This document shows positions 33,400 through 42,421 of a DNA stretch of 64,000 nucleotides, piece by piece. Source of the DNA: SLFH01 sp050486265 (GTDB lineage Bacteria; Planctomycetota; Phycisphaerae; Phycisphaerales; UBA1924). How positions within the stretch are numbered: position 1 is the first letter of the stretch; every line of letters begins with the position of its first letter. A model generated the notes under the pieces. The model searched no databases. It was not told the origin of the DNA and was given only the letters and a program-made list of their open reading frames with translations. Position numbers and translations under genes: made by a program. The stretch is from positions 305,381 through 369,380 of the forward strand of contig JBJHCY010000003.1 in assembly GCA_050486265.1 (NCBI GenBank), in the 5' to 3' direction.

Positions 33400-34434
33400 T
33401 CAGCCGCCGCCGGCGCTGGCCCGCTGCTGACGGTAGTAGTCGAGCACCTTGCGGTAGTCGTCCTTCTCGGCCTCGTCGGTCGCGGCGTCGACGGCCTTCT
33501 GCTGCATCTCGGCGGCCTTGGCGTTGTCGCCCTTTTCGTAGTAGCCGCGGGCGAGCGTGTCGATGATCGACGCGTTCTCCCACTCGGTCAGTTCGCAGGC
33601 GCGGGTCGCGGCTGCGATGGCGAAATCGGCGTTCCTCTGGTGCACGCCGCGCGCTGTCAGGACGGCCCAGGCGATTCGGTTGAGCGCTTCGGGCTGATCC
33701 TTGAGGTCTGCTTCGAGGAGCGCGTAGCCGATCGCGTAGCCCCGCTTGGCCTGCTCGTCATCGCCGGCGGTGACATGCTCCCAGATCATCGAGATCCAGG
33801 CGTTGGCCTGGTGGTCGCGCTTGGCGCGCTCGGCCTCGGCGGCGGCGCTGAAGCCGGGCTCGATCACACGCTGCAGCGGCTCGTCCATCCGCATCGGGTG
33901 GCCCATCCACGCGATGCGACCCTCCCGGTCGACGATGAACGCCGAAGGGATGCCCCTGCGTCCGGCGGGCGCCATCCAGTTGTCGGCGACGGTCGTGCCG
34001 CGTTCCTTCACAACGGCGTAGCCCATACGGTCGCCCTGGTTCTCGACGAACTCGGCGATTTCGCTGTCGGACTTGTTGTCCCAGATGTTCACGCCCAGGA
34101 TCTTCACATCGCCCTCGTGCTGCTCCTGGAGCTTGGTGAGGTGGGGGAAAGCCGCGATGCACGGGCCGCACCAGGTCGCCCAGGTCTCGACAACATACAC
34201 CGTCCCGCGCTCGAGCCCGCCGGAATGCTCGCCCTTGAAGACCCTGCCGATCTCCAACTCGGGCGCAGGGTCGCCGATCCAGAGCTGCGGACGCTCGAAC
34301 TCGGGGAGCTGCTCTGCGAGTTGTTCGAGGTTGATCTGTCGGGCCATCTCGCGAGCCGGGTCGGCAGTCGCAGACATCGGCAGCATCGCCGAGCAAGCCA
34401 GCACCAGCGCCGAAACCGTCATCTTCCGTTTCAT
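33400..34434 (-). CDS. Exported thioredoxin-like protein with TPR-like C-terminus
   Basis: A 344-residue protein. The ATG at 34434 has a GGAAGGAG ribosome site and starts a signal peptide (LVLACSAMLPMSATA). Residues about 55-190 are a TlpA/ResA-like thioredoxin domain with the active site WCGPC and the cis-proline loop RGIPSAFIVD. Residues about 215-335 are helical pairs of TPR type (ARGYYEKGDNAKAAEMQQKA). TlpA-like proteins reduce disulfides in the periplasm, often for cytochrome or CuA assembly; the partner here is unknown. Terminator downstream. Confidence 0.88.
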   Translation of the reverse strand: MKRKMTVSALVLACSAMLPMSATADPAREMARQINLEQLAEQLPEFERPQLWIGDPAPELEIGRVFKGEHSGGLERGTVYVVETWATWCGPCIAAFPHLTKLQEQHEGDVKILGVNIWDNKSDSEIAEFVENQGDRMGYAVVKERGTTVADNWMAPAGRRGIPSAFIVDREGRIAWMGHPMRMDEPLQRVIEPGFSAAAEAERAKRDHQANAWISMIWEHVTAGDDEQAKRGYAIGYALLEADLKDQPEALNRIAWAVLTARGVHQRNADFAIAAATRACELTEWENASIIDTLARGYYEKGDNAKAAEMQQKAVDAATDEAEKDDYRKVLDYYRQQRASAGGG

Positions 34435-34619
34435 CGTGAACTCCTTCCCAGAAGGGTCAGCGATGCGTCCCACCGCGTCGACCCGTTGGGGTGTCATACA
34501 GCGGCCCAGATCGCGCAGGGCCGGACGCGCCACTTCGGCACGATACCACAAACGGGCCACGCCGAAGAATCCTTCCGATGATCCCGGAGGATGTTCCGCC
34601 GCGCTCCCCCAAAGAGGCG

Positions 34620-35096
34620 CTACGCCGCGGGAAGATCCGACTCGCCGAACAGACGGAAATCCTTGCGTCGCAGGATCTGGCCCGCGAGCGTTGGATCGTC
34701 GACGGCCAGCGCAATAGTGGGGGTTCCGTTCGGTCGTATCATGAGCGGGTAGGCGAACCGGATGTTCAGTTCCGCCCCGAGCAGCGACAGGCACAGGCTC
34801 GAAAGCGTGTGTCCCTGGGAGAGTTCGACGACCAGCACCGGCACCTCGCCGAAGGCCAGCCCCTCCTGGCGGAGCACATGGCGTGTGACGGCGGCCTTGT
34901 TGGTCACGATGCGGACGACGGCAAAGTCGCTCGCCTCGTGCACGCTGAGGGCGCAGATGGCGCATTCCGCACCGTCGAAGATCTCGACCAAGTCGTGGAG
35001 TTGCCCGACTTTTTGCGGGAGGAACACGCTGAACTGCGTGACCGTCGGCGGGGAGTACCCCTGAGCCGTCGGCATCGCGAGCGGTCCCTGCTCCAT
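34620..35096 (-). CDS. Tandem ACT-domain protein
   Basis: A 158-residue soluble protein. I take the ATG at 35096, which has GGAAAGG upstream; the frame runs further without support. TQFSVFLPQKVGQLHDLVEI starts an ACT domain and HTLSSLCLSLLGAELNIRFA a second one, the layout of two-ACT proteins that bind amino acids. Such proteins are often annotated as acetolactate synthase small-subunit-like, but no catalytic partner is nearby. Probably a ligand-sensing protein. Confidence 0.75.
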   Translation of the reverse strand: MEQGPLAMPTAQGYSPPTVTQFSVFLPQKVGQLHDLVEIFDGAECAICALSVHEASDFAVVRIVTNKAAVTRHVLRQEGLAFGEVPVLVVELSQGHTLSSLCLSLLGAELNIRFAYPLMIRPNGTPTIALAVDDPTLAGQILRRKDFRLFGESDLPAA

Positions 35097-35320
35097 CGTG
35101 CACACCCTTTCCGCCCAGGCTCGCCAGAGCGGGGCGAATCCCATCCCGGGGCCGCCGATCGGCCCGCCTCAACGCTGCTGGATATCGGTCATCTCGGGGG
35201 ACGACCGAAGCCCGGCTGGCTCCCTTCTCGCGGATGCCCCCACAAGGAAATGCGCAGCCCCGGCCAGTTTACCCGGAACGCGTTCCCCCGTTCAAGGCTT
35301 TTTGGGGGAGGGCGATCCGT

Positions 35321-35355
35321 AAAAAAACACAGGCCCCGGCGAGGATGCCGGGGCC
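35321..35355 (-). terminator. Terminator of the IscA/ErpA gene
   Basis: Minus strand: GGCCCCGGC, 6-nt loop, GCCGGGGCC, then TGTGTTTTTTT (A run 35321-35327 on plus). Perfect 9-bp stem, directly after the stop at 35366. Confidence 0.92.
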
Positions 35356-35365
35356 CGGAGATCGG

Positions 35366-35719
35366 TCAGGCGGAGAAGCTGGACCCGCAGCCGCAGCTGC
35401 TGGTCGCGTTGGGATTCTGGAAGACAAACCCCCGTCCCATGATCTCGTCTTTGAAATCGATGGTGGTTCCGCCGAGGTACAGCAGGCTCTTGGGGTCGCA
35501 GATCACGGTGATGCCGTGCTGCTCGACGACCTCGTCTGTCTCCTTGCGGCTCTCGGTCAGGTCGAGGATGTAGCTGAAGCCCGAGCAGCCGCCGCCCTTG
35601 ACGCCCACCCGGAGACAGACCTTATCCTTTTCGAGCTCTTGTTCCTCGATGATCCTGTGGATCTCTTTGGCGGCGAGTTCGGTCAGGATGATTCCGGCGG
35701 TGGTGTCGGCAACGGCCAT
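35366..35719 (-). CDS. Iron-sulfur cluster carrier, IscA/ErpA type
   Basis: A 117-residue A-type carrier. The three cluster-binding cysteines are in GGGCSGF and SSCGCGS near the C-terminus, with the fold segments VCLRVGVKG and GRGFVFQNPNA. It delivers Fe-S clusters to apo-proteins; the window encodes several clients such as ActB. ATG at 35719 has a GAGGAG site; the frame open to 35878 is not conserved-looking. Single-gene unit with its own terminator. Confidence 0.93.
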   Translation of the reverse strand: MAVADTTAGIILTELAAKEIHRIIEEQELEKDKVCLRVGVKGGGCSGFSYILDLTESRKETDEVVEQHGITVICDPKSLLYLGGTTIDFKDEIMGRGFVFQNPNATSSCGCGSSFSA

Positions 35720-35881
35720 GCTGCGTTTCTCCTCAGACTGGGCCCTCATCGGCCCGGAATTGTCAATCCTACGCCGGGGCAGACACCCCGGATCAACCCT
35801 TTGTGAACCCGTTGCGGAAGCCGAATTGTTCCCGGACGCCCGGCTCGACTGGCGGACGCAGGGGCGTCCGAGAACCAACGC

Positions 35882-36319
35882 TTACGCCGTATCTTCCCGC
35901 CTGCGATAGAGCATCTCGATCCGGTTGCCCGTCTCGTTGAACTCGACGCGGGTCATGTACGCTCGGATGAGCATCAGCCCCCTGCCCGAGGGCTTGTCGA
36001 GGTTCTCATCGAGCGTCGGGTCGGCCACGGCGCCGGGGTCGAAGCCGGGGCCCCTGTCCTCGACGATGAGCCTGATGCTCTCGGCCGAGACCTCCGCCTC
36101 GACAAGCACCTTCGGCGCTGGGTCCCGCCCGGCATGCCCGTGCTTGAACGCGTTGGAGACCGCTTCCTCGAAGGCGAGACGGACGGCAAAGCGGGCGGCC
36201 TTGGCGTAGCCCAAGGCCTCGGCCGCATCGAGAACCCGCTCTGCGAAGCGATGGGCCTCCGCCGTATCGCGGGAGAGCTCGGCGCGGAAACGCTGGGGGC
36301 TGTTGCTGGGCTCGGCCAT
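35882..36319 (-). CDS. Anti-sigma factor kinase, RsbW/SpoIIAB-like
   Basis: A 145-residue protein with a HATPase_c_2 fold. The N box is FEEAVSNAFKHGH, the G1 box EDRGPGFDP and the G2 box GRGLMLIRAYM. Such proteins bind a sigma factor or phosphorylate a STAS antagonist; the STAS partner is encoded 74 nt upstream in the same direction. No sigma factor or PP2C phosphatase gene is in the window, so the switch is incomplete here. Confidence 0.88.
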   Translation of the reverse strand: MAEPSNSPQRFRAELSRDTAEAHRFAERVLDAAEALGYAKAARFAVRLAFEEAVSNAFKHGHAGRDPAPKVLVEAEVSAESIRLIVEDRGPGFDPGAVADPTLDENLDKPSGRGLMLIRAYMTRVEFNETGNRIEMLYRRREDTA

Positions 36320-36393
36320 CCGGAGTGGTCGGTCGGCGTCGGCGGGCCCCGGAGCGTCCGACGCCCGGCGGCGGGCGTCGCCGGCGTGCTGTC

Positions 36394-36753
36394 TTAGCCG
36401 AAGCTGGCCATCGCCTGCTCGGCGTCCTCGTGGATCTCAAACAGATTGACCAGGCGCGTGATCACGAAAACCTCGTGGATCTGCGGGTCGATGTTGCTCA
36501 GGCGGAGCTGGCCGCCGCGGTTTTTGACCTTGTTGTTGATCGTGATCAGGGTGCCCAGGGCGGCCGAGGAGAGGTGGTCGACATTGGCGAAGGAGATCAG
36601 CAGGCGCGGCTTCTCGTCCTCGTCGACGACGCGGGAGATCTCCTCGCCGATCTTCTGGATGTTGGCCTCATCGAGGATGTTGCGATCCAGAAACTCGACG
36701 CGGGTGACGCCGTCAGACTTGGTGATCCGCAATCTCGATTCTTCACCGGTCAT
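36394..36753 (-). CDS. STAS-domain anti-anti-sigma factor
   Basis: A 119-residue protein of the SpoIIAA/RsbV type. The phosphorylation loop is VDHLSSAALG, where the second Ser matches the serine phosphorylated in SpoIIAA. AGGAGG lies just upstream of the ATG. With the kinase gene it makes a partner-switch pair. Confidence 0.9.
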   Translation of the reverse strand: MTGEESRLRITKSDGVTRVEFLDRNILDEANIQKIGEEISRVVDEDEKPRLLISFANVDHLSSAALGTLITINNKVKNRGGQLRLSNIDPQIHEVFVITRLVNLFEIHEDAEQAMASFG

Positions 36754-36860
36754 CGAACGCCTCCTGAGCAGCCGCCGGGGCGGAGACCCCGGACGCGTCC
36801 ATGATAAGGGCGCGCCCGGCCAAGTCGAGCGAGTCGGTCGGCGCAGGCCCCGACAGACAC

Positions 36861-36892
36861 AAAGAAAAAGGCCGGCCCCAGCGGGGCCGGCC
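36861..36892 (-). terminator. Terminator of the secretin gene
   Basis: Minus strand: GGCCGGCCCC... arms of 10 bp (36870-36879 with 36883-36892), loop of three bases, followed by TTTTTCTTT. Strong. Confidence 0.92.
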
Positions 36893-36947
36893 GGTGGAAT
36901 CTGACAGACGAGGGCGACTCGTGGGGTGTGTGCCCCTGTCGGTTGAG

Positions 36948-39900
36948 TCAGCCTCCGATACCCAGCCCGAGCGATTCGGTGATGCCCGGGAAGTTCTGCT
37001 CTTCCTGCTCGTTCTGGATGAGGATCGTGGGCTTGACGAGGATCATGAGGGTCTGCTCCTCCTTGGACATGATCCTGTTGGTGAAGAAGCGGTTAATCAC
37101 CGGCATCTTCGAGAGCACCGGGACGCCGGACTCGACCTCGACCTCGTTGACGATCCGCTGGCCGCCCAGGAGCAGCGTGCCCTGGTCGGGGACGGTCACG
37201 GTCGTGCTGACGCGGGTGACGGTCGTGCGGGGCACCTGGACGAACGACTGGGTGTCGGCGGAGGTGACCAGCTGACCGCCGGCGACCGCGGTCACCGGCT
37301 CGGAGCTGAAGCCCTCGATCTGGGCGATGGCGGCGTCGATGTCGAGGATGACATAGCGACGATCGGCGGTGATCGTGCCCTCGACGATCATGCGGACGCC
37401 CTCGGAGATGACATCGATCGTCGGGTCGAAGCCGACGGCCGAGTCGGAGACGACCGGGGTCAGGTCGCTGACGAAGCCCTGCTGGGTGGCGACATAGATG
37501 TTGGAGACCTGGCCGTTGGTGAAGGTCAGGCGCGGGGCGGTGAGCTGGACGCTGCGCCGGTCGGCCTGGGTCGCCTGCACCAGGAAGTCGACCTGGATGT
37601 CGTCGAGGAACTGGCCGGAGATGCCCATCGCCGGAGCTCGCCCGAGGACGGTCGCGGCGATGCCTTCCGACGGCATCAGGGCGCCGGCGATGCCGAGCGA
37701 GTCCTGCACGACGCCGATGGGCGTCCAGCGGGACTGCTGGGGGCCGGGGTTGCCGAATGAGGTCGGGTCGTCGCCGTCCTGCGTGAGGCCGCCGGTGACA
37801 TTGCGCTGGTAGCGGCCGGAGGGCCCGAAGAAGTCGCTGGGGAGGATGGTCGGGTCGAGCGCCTGCGCGTTCTGGACGACATCGCTCTCGGCGTTGAAGT
37901 AGACATCGAGGTCGAAACCGATCTGCTCGAAGAAGTCCTGGCTGACGAGGAGGAAGCGGGTTTCGACATTGATCTGCATCGCGCGGACCGAGCGGAGCTT
38001 GCTCAGCAGCGAGCGGATCTGGCGGTGGTTCTCGGAGGTCTGGGTGATCAGGAGCTGGCTCTGCCAGTCGTAGATCGCGCCGGTCTCGCCGGCCTGGTCT
38101 CGCCACTCGCCGGGGTCGACGAGCTCGCGGATGATGTCCTTCATCCGGTCGATGCGCTCTTCGAGGGGGATGCGTTCTGTGTCCTGGTCGCCGGGGTCCT
38201 GGAAGGGGCTCTGCCCGCCGCCGCCGCGCCCGCCCTGCAGGATCTGGTTCAGGTCGAACTGCGGGGCGTTGCGGTACTCGGGGATCTCGACGATCAGGTC
38301 GCGGACATCGTAGATCTCGAGGTAGGTGTTGCGTCGCAGGGCGCGGTCGGAGCTGACGAGCAGGATGCCGTCCTGCACGGCGTACCACGCCTTCTCGCCG
38401 AAGGCGGGGTCGCCGACGCGGGCGAGGACGCGTTCGAGCACCGCCTGGAGGGGCTTGTTGCGGAGGCTGAGGGTGACGGGGTCGTCACGACGGACATTGA
38501 TTTCTTCCAGCGCGTCCCAGTCGACATCGACATCGATCTGACCGACGACCTGCACGAACTCGAGCGCTTCCTGGAAGGTGTTGCTGATGTCGACCTGCGG
38601 GATGCGCTGCGTGCGCAGGCGTGCGAGGACCTGGCGGTTCTCCGCCGGCTCTGAGTAGGCGGTCTGCAGCGTCCGGTTGGCCGAGAGGCTCGGCCAGTCG
38701 GGCGGGAACTCGATGATGTCCATGGGCGGGATCGCGGCCTGTTCGCTCTCGACGCGGAGCTCGGCGGCGCGACGGTGGAACTCTCGGGAGTTCTCCGCCG
38801 ACTCGCGGTAGAGCGCCGTGTCGGAGATGATGTCGCGGAGCAGCCGGCCCTGGAGGTTGTTCGGATCGATGAACAGGATCTCCTGCTCGATCACATCGAG
38901 CGCCTCGCGGTAGCGACGCTGCATCTGCAGGTCGCGGACCCGGAGGATCGCCTCGTTGATCTGGCGCTGGCGCCGCGCCTCGCGCTCGCGCTCGGCGATG
39001 CGGGCCTGCTCTTCGAGCTGTCTCGCTCGCTCGGCGGCTTCGCGCTGGGCCAGACGCTCCTGGGCGGCCTCGACCCGGGCCGAGACATCGCGGGCCTGGT
39101 TCAGGTAACGCTCGTACGACTGCTCGTCGAACACGGCGCGGTTGCGCTCGATCGTCAGGCGGGCGGCGGTCGCGTTGTTGCGGGCGCCCTCGATGTCGCC
39201 GGTCGCGATCGCCCGCTCGGCGGCTTCGAGCTGGTTGTTGAAGACCGTCAGGGCCTCCTGGCGCTGACGCTCGCGGGCGGTGATCGCCCGTTCGAGCACC
39301 TGCTCGCCGCTGGGGTCGGCCTGGAGGAGGCGCTGCGTCTCGAAGATCTTCGAGTCCAGCTCGCGTCGCTCGCTCTCGTTCAGCGAATCGCGGAGGCGGG
39401 CGCGGACATCCTCGTAGGTCGCCAGGGCGTCGTTGAGACGCCGGCCCTGGAAAGCCTCGTCGGCGCGCCGGATCAGGCGGAGGGCCTCCTCACGCTCGGC
39501 GTCTTCGATCACCTCGTCGACGGGGTCGGGCTGACGCTCGCCGGTCTGGCCGCCGGCCTGCTGGGGGGGCTGCTCGTCCATCCGGCGGATGCCCGGCTGG
39601 GCCGACAGGGTCAGGGTGTCGCCGCCGGCGTCGAAGGTGCGGCCCGCGCGGCGCTCGGCCGCGACGATCTGCATCTGCCAGTCGGTCAGCTGGGAACGCT
39701 GGCTCTGGCTGAGCTCCAGCCCGCTGCGGTTCAGCCAGGCGATGTAGACCTTCGCCTCGGCGAGGTCGCCGGCGTCGATCGCATGGGAGGCCTCTTCCAT
39801 GGCGCCGTTGATCATCGGGGCGAGTTCGGCCCGGCGGGCCTCGACCCGGTCGCGGAGCATCTCGGCACGCACGAGGTTGGCCCCGGGCAGGTCGTCCATG

Positions 39901-40286
39901 TCGAGCACGGCATCGATCTGCTCGACGGCGCCGCGGAGGTCGCCATGGGCCAGGGAGAGCTCGGCACGCTGGAGGCTCAGCTCGTCGGCGGGCAACGCCC
40001 GGACGCGTCGGCTCGCCTCGGCCAAGAGGCGGTAGCCCCGGTCACGCTCGCGGTCGGCCAGGGCCGCGCCCCCGCCCTCCATGAGCTTCATCAGGATGGC
40101 GCGGGCCTCGACGGGGCGTCCGGTCTCGATCAGGTCCTGAGCGGCGGTCAGCGCCTCGGGAGCGCTCATCGCGGCACGCTCTGCGGCCCAGGGCCGATCG
40201 GGGCCCGAAGCGATCGCGGGGAGGCCGATCGAGAACGCGGCCGCGGCCGCCAGAACGGTTCGAACTGTCCGATTCGTGCGCTTCAT
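36948..40286 (-). CDS. Large secretin (GspD/PilQ superfamily) with helical N-terminal half
   Basis: A 1,112-residue outer-membrane channel protein. ATG at 40286 begins a signal peptide (LAAAAAFSIGLPAIASG). Residues about 30-530 are helical repeats and a long coiled coil rich in Arg, Glu and Gln (REREARRQRQINEAIL). An N0/STN-like domain follows (about 560-650; RRDDPVTLSLRNKPLQAVLE), then a NolW-like part (about 700-765) and the secretin core (about 765-1085) ending in GTLLLGGQRIVNE and PVINRFFTNR. Common secretins have 600-750 residues. No other type II secretion or pilus gene is adjacent; an FHA-GspE ATPase lies 11 kb away. Confidence 0.9.
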   Translation of the reverse strand: MKRTNRTVRTVLAAAAAFSIGLPAIASGPDRPWAAERAAMSAPEALTAAQDLIETGRPVEARAILMKLMEGGGAALADRERDRGYRLLAEASRRVRALPADELSLQRAELSLAHGDLRGAVEQIDAVLDMDDLPGANLVRAEMLRDRVEARRAELAPMINGAMEEASHAIDAGDLAEAKVYIAWLNRSGLELSQSQRSQLTDWQMQIVAAERRAGRTFDAGGDTLTLSAQPGIRRMDEQPPQQAGGQTGERQPDPVDEVIEDAEREEALRLIRRADEAFQGRRLNDALATYEDVRARLRDSLNESERRELDSKIFETQRLLQADPSGEQVLERAITARERQRQEALTVFNNQLEAAERAIATGDIEGARNNATAARLTIERNRAVFDEQSYERYLNQARDVSARVEAAQERLAQREAAERARQLEEQARIAEREREARRQRQINEAILRVRDLQMQRRYREALDVIEQEILFIDPNNLQGRLLRDIISDTALYRESAENSREFHRRAAELRVESEQAAIPPMDIIEFPPDWPSLSANRTLQTAYSEPAENRQVLARLRTQRIPQVDISNTFQEALEFVQVVGQIDVDVDWDALEEINVRRDDPVTLSLRNKPLQAVLERVLARVGDPAFGEKAWYAVQDGILLVSSDRALRRNTYLEIYDVRDLIVEIPEYRNAPQFDLNQILQGGRGGGGQSPFQDPGDQDTERIPLEERIDRMKDIIRELVDPGEWRDQAGETGAIYDWQSQLLITQTSENHRQIRSLLSKLRSVRAMQINVETRFLLVSQDFFEQIGFDLDVYFNAESDVVQNAQALDPTILPSDFFGPSGRYQRNVTGGLTQDGDDPTSFGNPGPQQSRWTPIGVVQDSLGIAGALMPSEGIAATVLGRAPAMGISGQFLDDIQVDFLVQATQADRRSVQLTAPRLTFTNGQVSNIYVATQQGFVSDLTPVVSDSAVGFDPTIDVISEGVRMIVEGTITADRRYVILDIDAAIAQIEGFSSEPVTAVAGGQLVTSADTQSFVQVPRTTVTRVSTTVTVPDQGTLLLGGQRIVNEVEVESGVPVLSKMPVINRFFTNRIMSKEEQTLMILVKPTILIQNEQEEQNFPGITESLGLGIGG

Positions 40287-40580
40287 GGCCGATCTCCATC
40301 CCGGTCGCGGGCAACGGACAGCGACGCCCGGTCTGCGACCCATGTGCTTGTCTAGTTGAAGAACCCGGGCTCCGCGTCAACGGGGGGTGTGGTGCTTCCG
40401 CCGAGGGGCGCGCGTTGCGCCCCTCACCGATTCCATCCGCGCCCGGAGCCGACCGAAGGTGGGTCGTTTGGTCGGCACCCGGAAGGGTCTCCGGCGAGAC
40501 CCTCGGGCGGCATCGCCGCCGCGGCCCGGGAAGATACTCCCCCCCGGCCGCCGACGCAACCCGTCCCCCGGCGCGATCGG

Positions 40581-41594
40581 TTATCCGAGCCATCGGACCC
40601 GGTGGATCCGGGTATCGGGCAGATCCGAGAGCATTTCCGACGCCTCCTGCCTCCGCCCCGCCAGCCAGCGTTGCAGCGTTTCGGGCCGGACGCGGTCTGC
40701 GCTGATTGTGACCAGGTCCACCAGCGAGGCCTCGTCGAGCCCGAGTCTGCGGATTGTCGCTTCCTGGCACCCCTCCTCGGCGCACCTGAAGTTGGGCGCT
40801 TCCATCAGCACCTCGGCGTACCTCGGGTCCGGGTTCTCTTCGGTGTGCACCCGCACAAGGCACCGCCAGGCGGTCACGCCGAGGTCCCTGCCGTCGTCGT
40901 CGGTGTTGGACTCGATGTCGATGTTGAGGGTCAAGCGCCACTCGTCGCGGAGGCGTTCGACGACCTCGTCGACGCTGAGAAACTCGGGCTTGTCCTCGGG
41001 GGCGAGCAGGACCGAGCGGTGCTCGTGGTCGGCCGCGTCGACCCCGACGGGGTCCTCGATCTGTTCGAGGTCGAACGAGCGGAGAATCTTCTCGACGCGT
41101 TCGCGGTCCTCGGGGGTGACCCGGAGCACGAGGTTCTTGTGCTCATCGACGACGAGGTAGATAAACGGATCGTCGCACATCGCGCCGAAGCCGCAGAGCC
41201 CGTCCTCGTAAAGGAAGGGCCGGTAGCGCCGGATGCCATCGATGAAGCGGTCTAAGCCGACCAGTTCGTACGAAATGAACGGGTCGATCTCGCGGTACGC
41301 GTCGCGCCCGAGCACATCCAGGATCGGGTAGACCCGCCCGGGCAACAGCGGGAGCAGCGACGAGACCAGCGACGCCAGCCGCTCTGACGAGACCACCACC
41401 TCGTAGGCGTACCGGTCGGGCCATTCCTCCCATTCGGCGCCGTCCTCGGCGCTGTCGCCGCCGTCGGCGGGCTCGAAGCTGACGGCGAACCCGGGTCGGG
41501 GCGTCAGCTCGCTGGTGGGGAAGACCCCAAGCGCGTAACGGAAGCCGGGCACTTCAAGGCGGGTCAGGGAGCTGTCGATCACGCACTGCGGCAT
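40581..41594 (-). CDS. Conserved-looking protein of unknown function
   Basis: A 337-residue soluble acidic protein with no signal peptide, no membrane segment and no motif I recognise. It has well-ordered regions such as FISYELVGLDRFIDGIRRYR and DPFIYLVVDEHKNLVLRVTP. The ATG at 41594 is supported by a TAGGCT box 8 nt upstream (leaderless type). The frame remains open another 230 nt but that overlaps coaX. Codon use is like the neighbours. Confidence 0.75.
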   Translation of the reverse strand: MPQCVIDSSLTRLEVPGFRYALGVFPTSELTPRPGFAVSFEPADGGDSAEDGAEWEEWPDRYAYEVVVSSERLASLVSSLLPLLPGRVYPILDVLGRDAYREIDPFISYELVGLDRFIDGIRRYRPFLYEDGLCGFGAMCDDPFIYLVVDEHKNLVLRVTPEDRERVEKILRSFDLEQIEDPVGVDAADHEHRSVLLAPEDKPEFLSVDEVVERLRDEWRLTLNIDIESNTDDDGRDLGVTAWRCLVRVHTEENPDPRYAEVLMEAPNFRCAEEGCQEATIRRLGLDEASLVDLVTISADRVRPETLQRWLAGRRQEASEMLSDLPDTRIHRVRWLG

Positions 41595-41602
41595 CGGCGG
41601 CA

Positions 41603-41608
41603 AGCCTA
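41603..41608 (-). promoter_or_regulatory. -10 box of gene 40581-41594, back to back with coaX box
   Basis: TAGGCT on the minus strand, 8 nt before the ATG at 41594. Sixteen bases separate it from the plus-strand coaX box. Confidence 0.5.
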
Positions 41609-41624
41609 TATCGGCTCCCGACGC

Positions 41625-41630
41625 TACGCT
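41625..41630 (+). promoter_or_regulatory. Leaderless-type -10 box of coaX
   Basis: TACGCT, 8 nt before the ATG at 41639, with no ribosome binding site in between. Confidence 0.5.
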
Positions 41631-41638
41631 CCGCCTGC

Positions 41639-42421
41639 ATGACCGAAGCGCCCGCCAGCATCCTCGCCGTCGCGATCGGAAACTCGCGCACCCGCCTGGG
41701 ATTTTTCGACCCCGAGGGGCTGCACCGGCCCGAGTCGATCGCCAATGCGTCGGCAGCCGAGATCGCTTCGGCGGTCCGTTCCAGGCTCGCTGAGGCGGGC
41801 GGGGCGATGGTGGTTGTGGCAACAGTGAACCCCAGCGCGGCCGACGCCCTCGAAAGAGAACTCGGCGAGGCGGGCGGGGGCGTCTACCGCGTCGGGCGGG
41901 ATGTGCCGATCCCGATCCGCCACGATGTCCAGAGCCCCGAGCGAGTCGGGCACGACCGGCTGCTCAACGCCCTGGGCGCGTTTTCCAGATCCAAGCAGGC
42001 CTGCGTGGTCATCGACGCCGGGACGGCGGTCACCGTCGATTTCGTCGACGGCGAGGGCGTCTTCCAGGGCGGGGCGATCCTGCCCGGCCTATCGATGATG
42101 CTCCGCTCGATGCACGCGGGGACGGCGGCGCTCCCGGAGGTCGAGTTTGCGCCCGTCGGCGTCGAGCGTCCCTTCGGGAAAGTGACCGAAGAGGCGATGC
42201 GGCTGGGCGTGTTCGCGGCCGTCCGCGGGGCGGTGCGCGAGCTTCTGGACCGCTACGCCGAGGCGTACGGCGGCTACCCGCGCGTGATCGCGACGGGGGG
42301 CGACGCCCCGGTGCTGTTCGAGGAGGGGGAGTCGGTGGTCGAGCACATCGTGCCCGACCTGCAGCTCATCGGGATCCACGAGGCCTGCCGTCGGCACGCC
42401 GAGGGCGAAGACAGGTCATGA
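41639..42421 (+). CDS. Type III pantothenate kinase
   Basis: A 260-residue protein of the CoaX family, first step of coenzyme A synthesis. VVIDAGTAVTVDFV, RVGHDRLLNALGA and GGAILPGLSMMLRSMHAGTA are family signatures. The N-terminal phosphate motif, normally DxGN(T/S), reads AIGNSR here: the first aspartate is Ala. Either activity is altered or another residue replaces it. The stop overlaps the next gene (ATGA). Confidence 0.88.
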   Translation: MTEAPASILAVAIGNSRTRLGFFDPEGLHRPESIANASAAEIASAVRSRLAEAGGAMVVVATVNPSAADALERELGEAGGGVYRVGRDVPIPIRHDVQSPERVGHDRLLNALGAFSRSKQACVVIDAGTAVTVDFVDGEGVFQGGAILPGLSMMLRSMHAGTAALPEVEFAPVGVERPFGKVTEEAMRLGVFAAVRGAVRELLDRYAEAYGGYPRVIATGGDAPVLFEEGESVVEHIVPDLQLIGIHEACRRHAEGEDRS

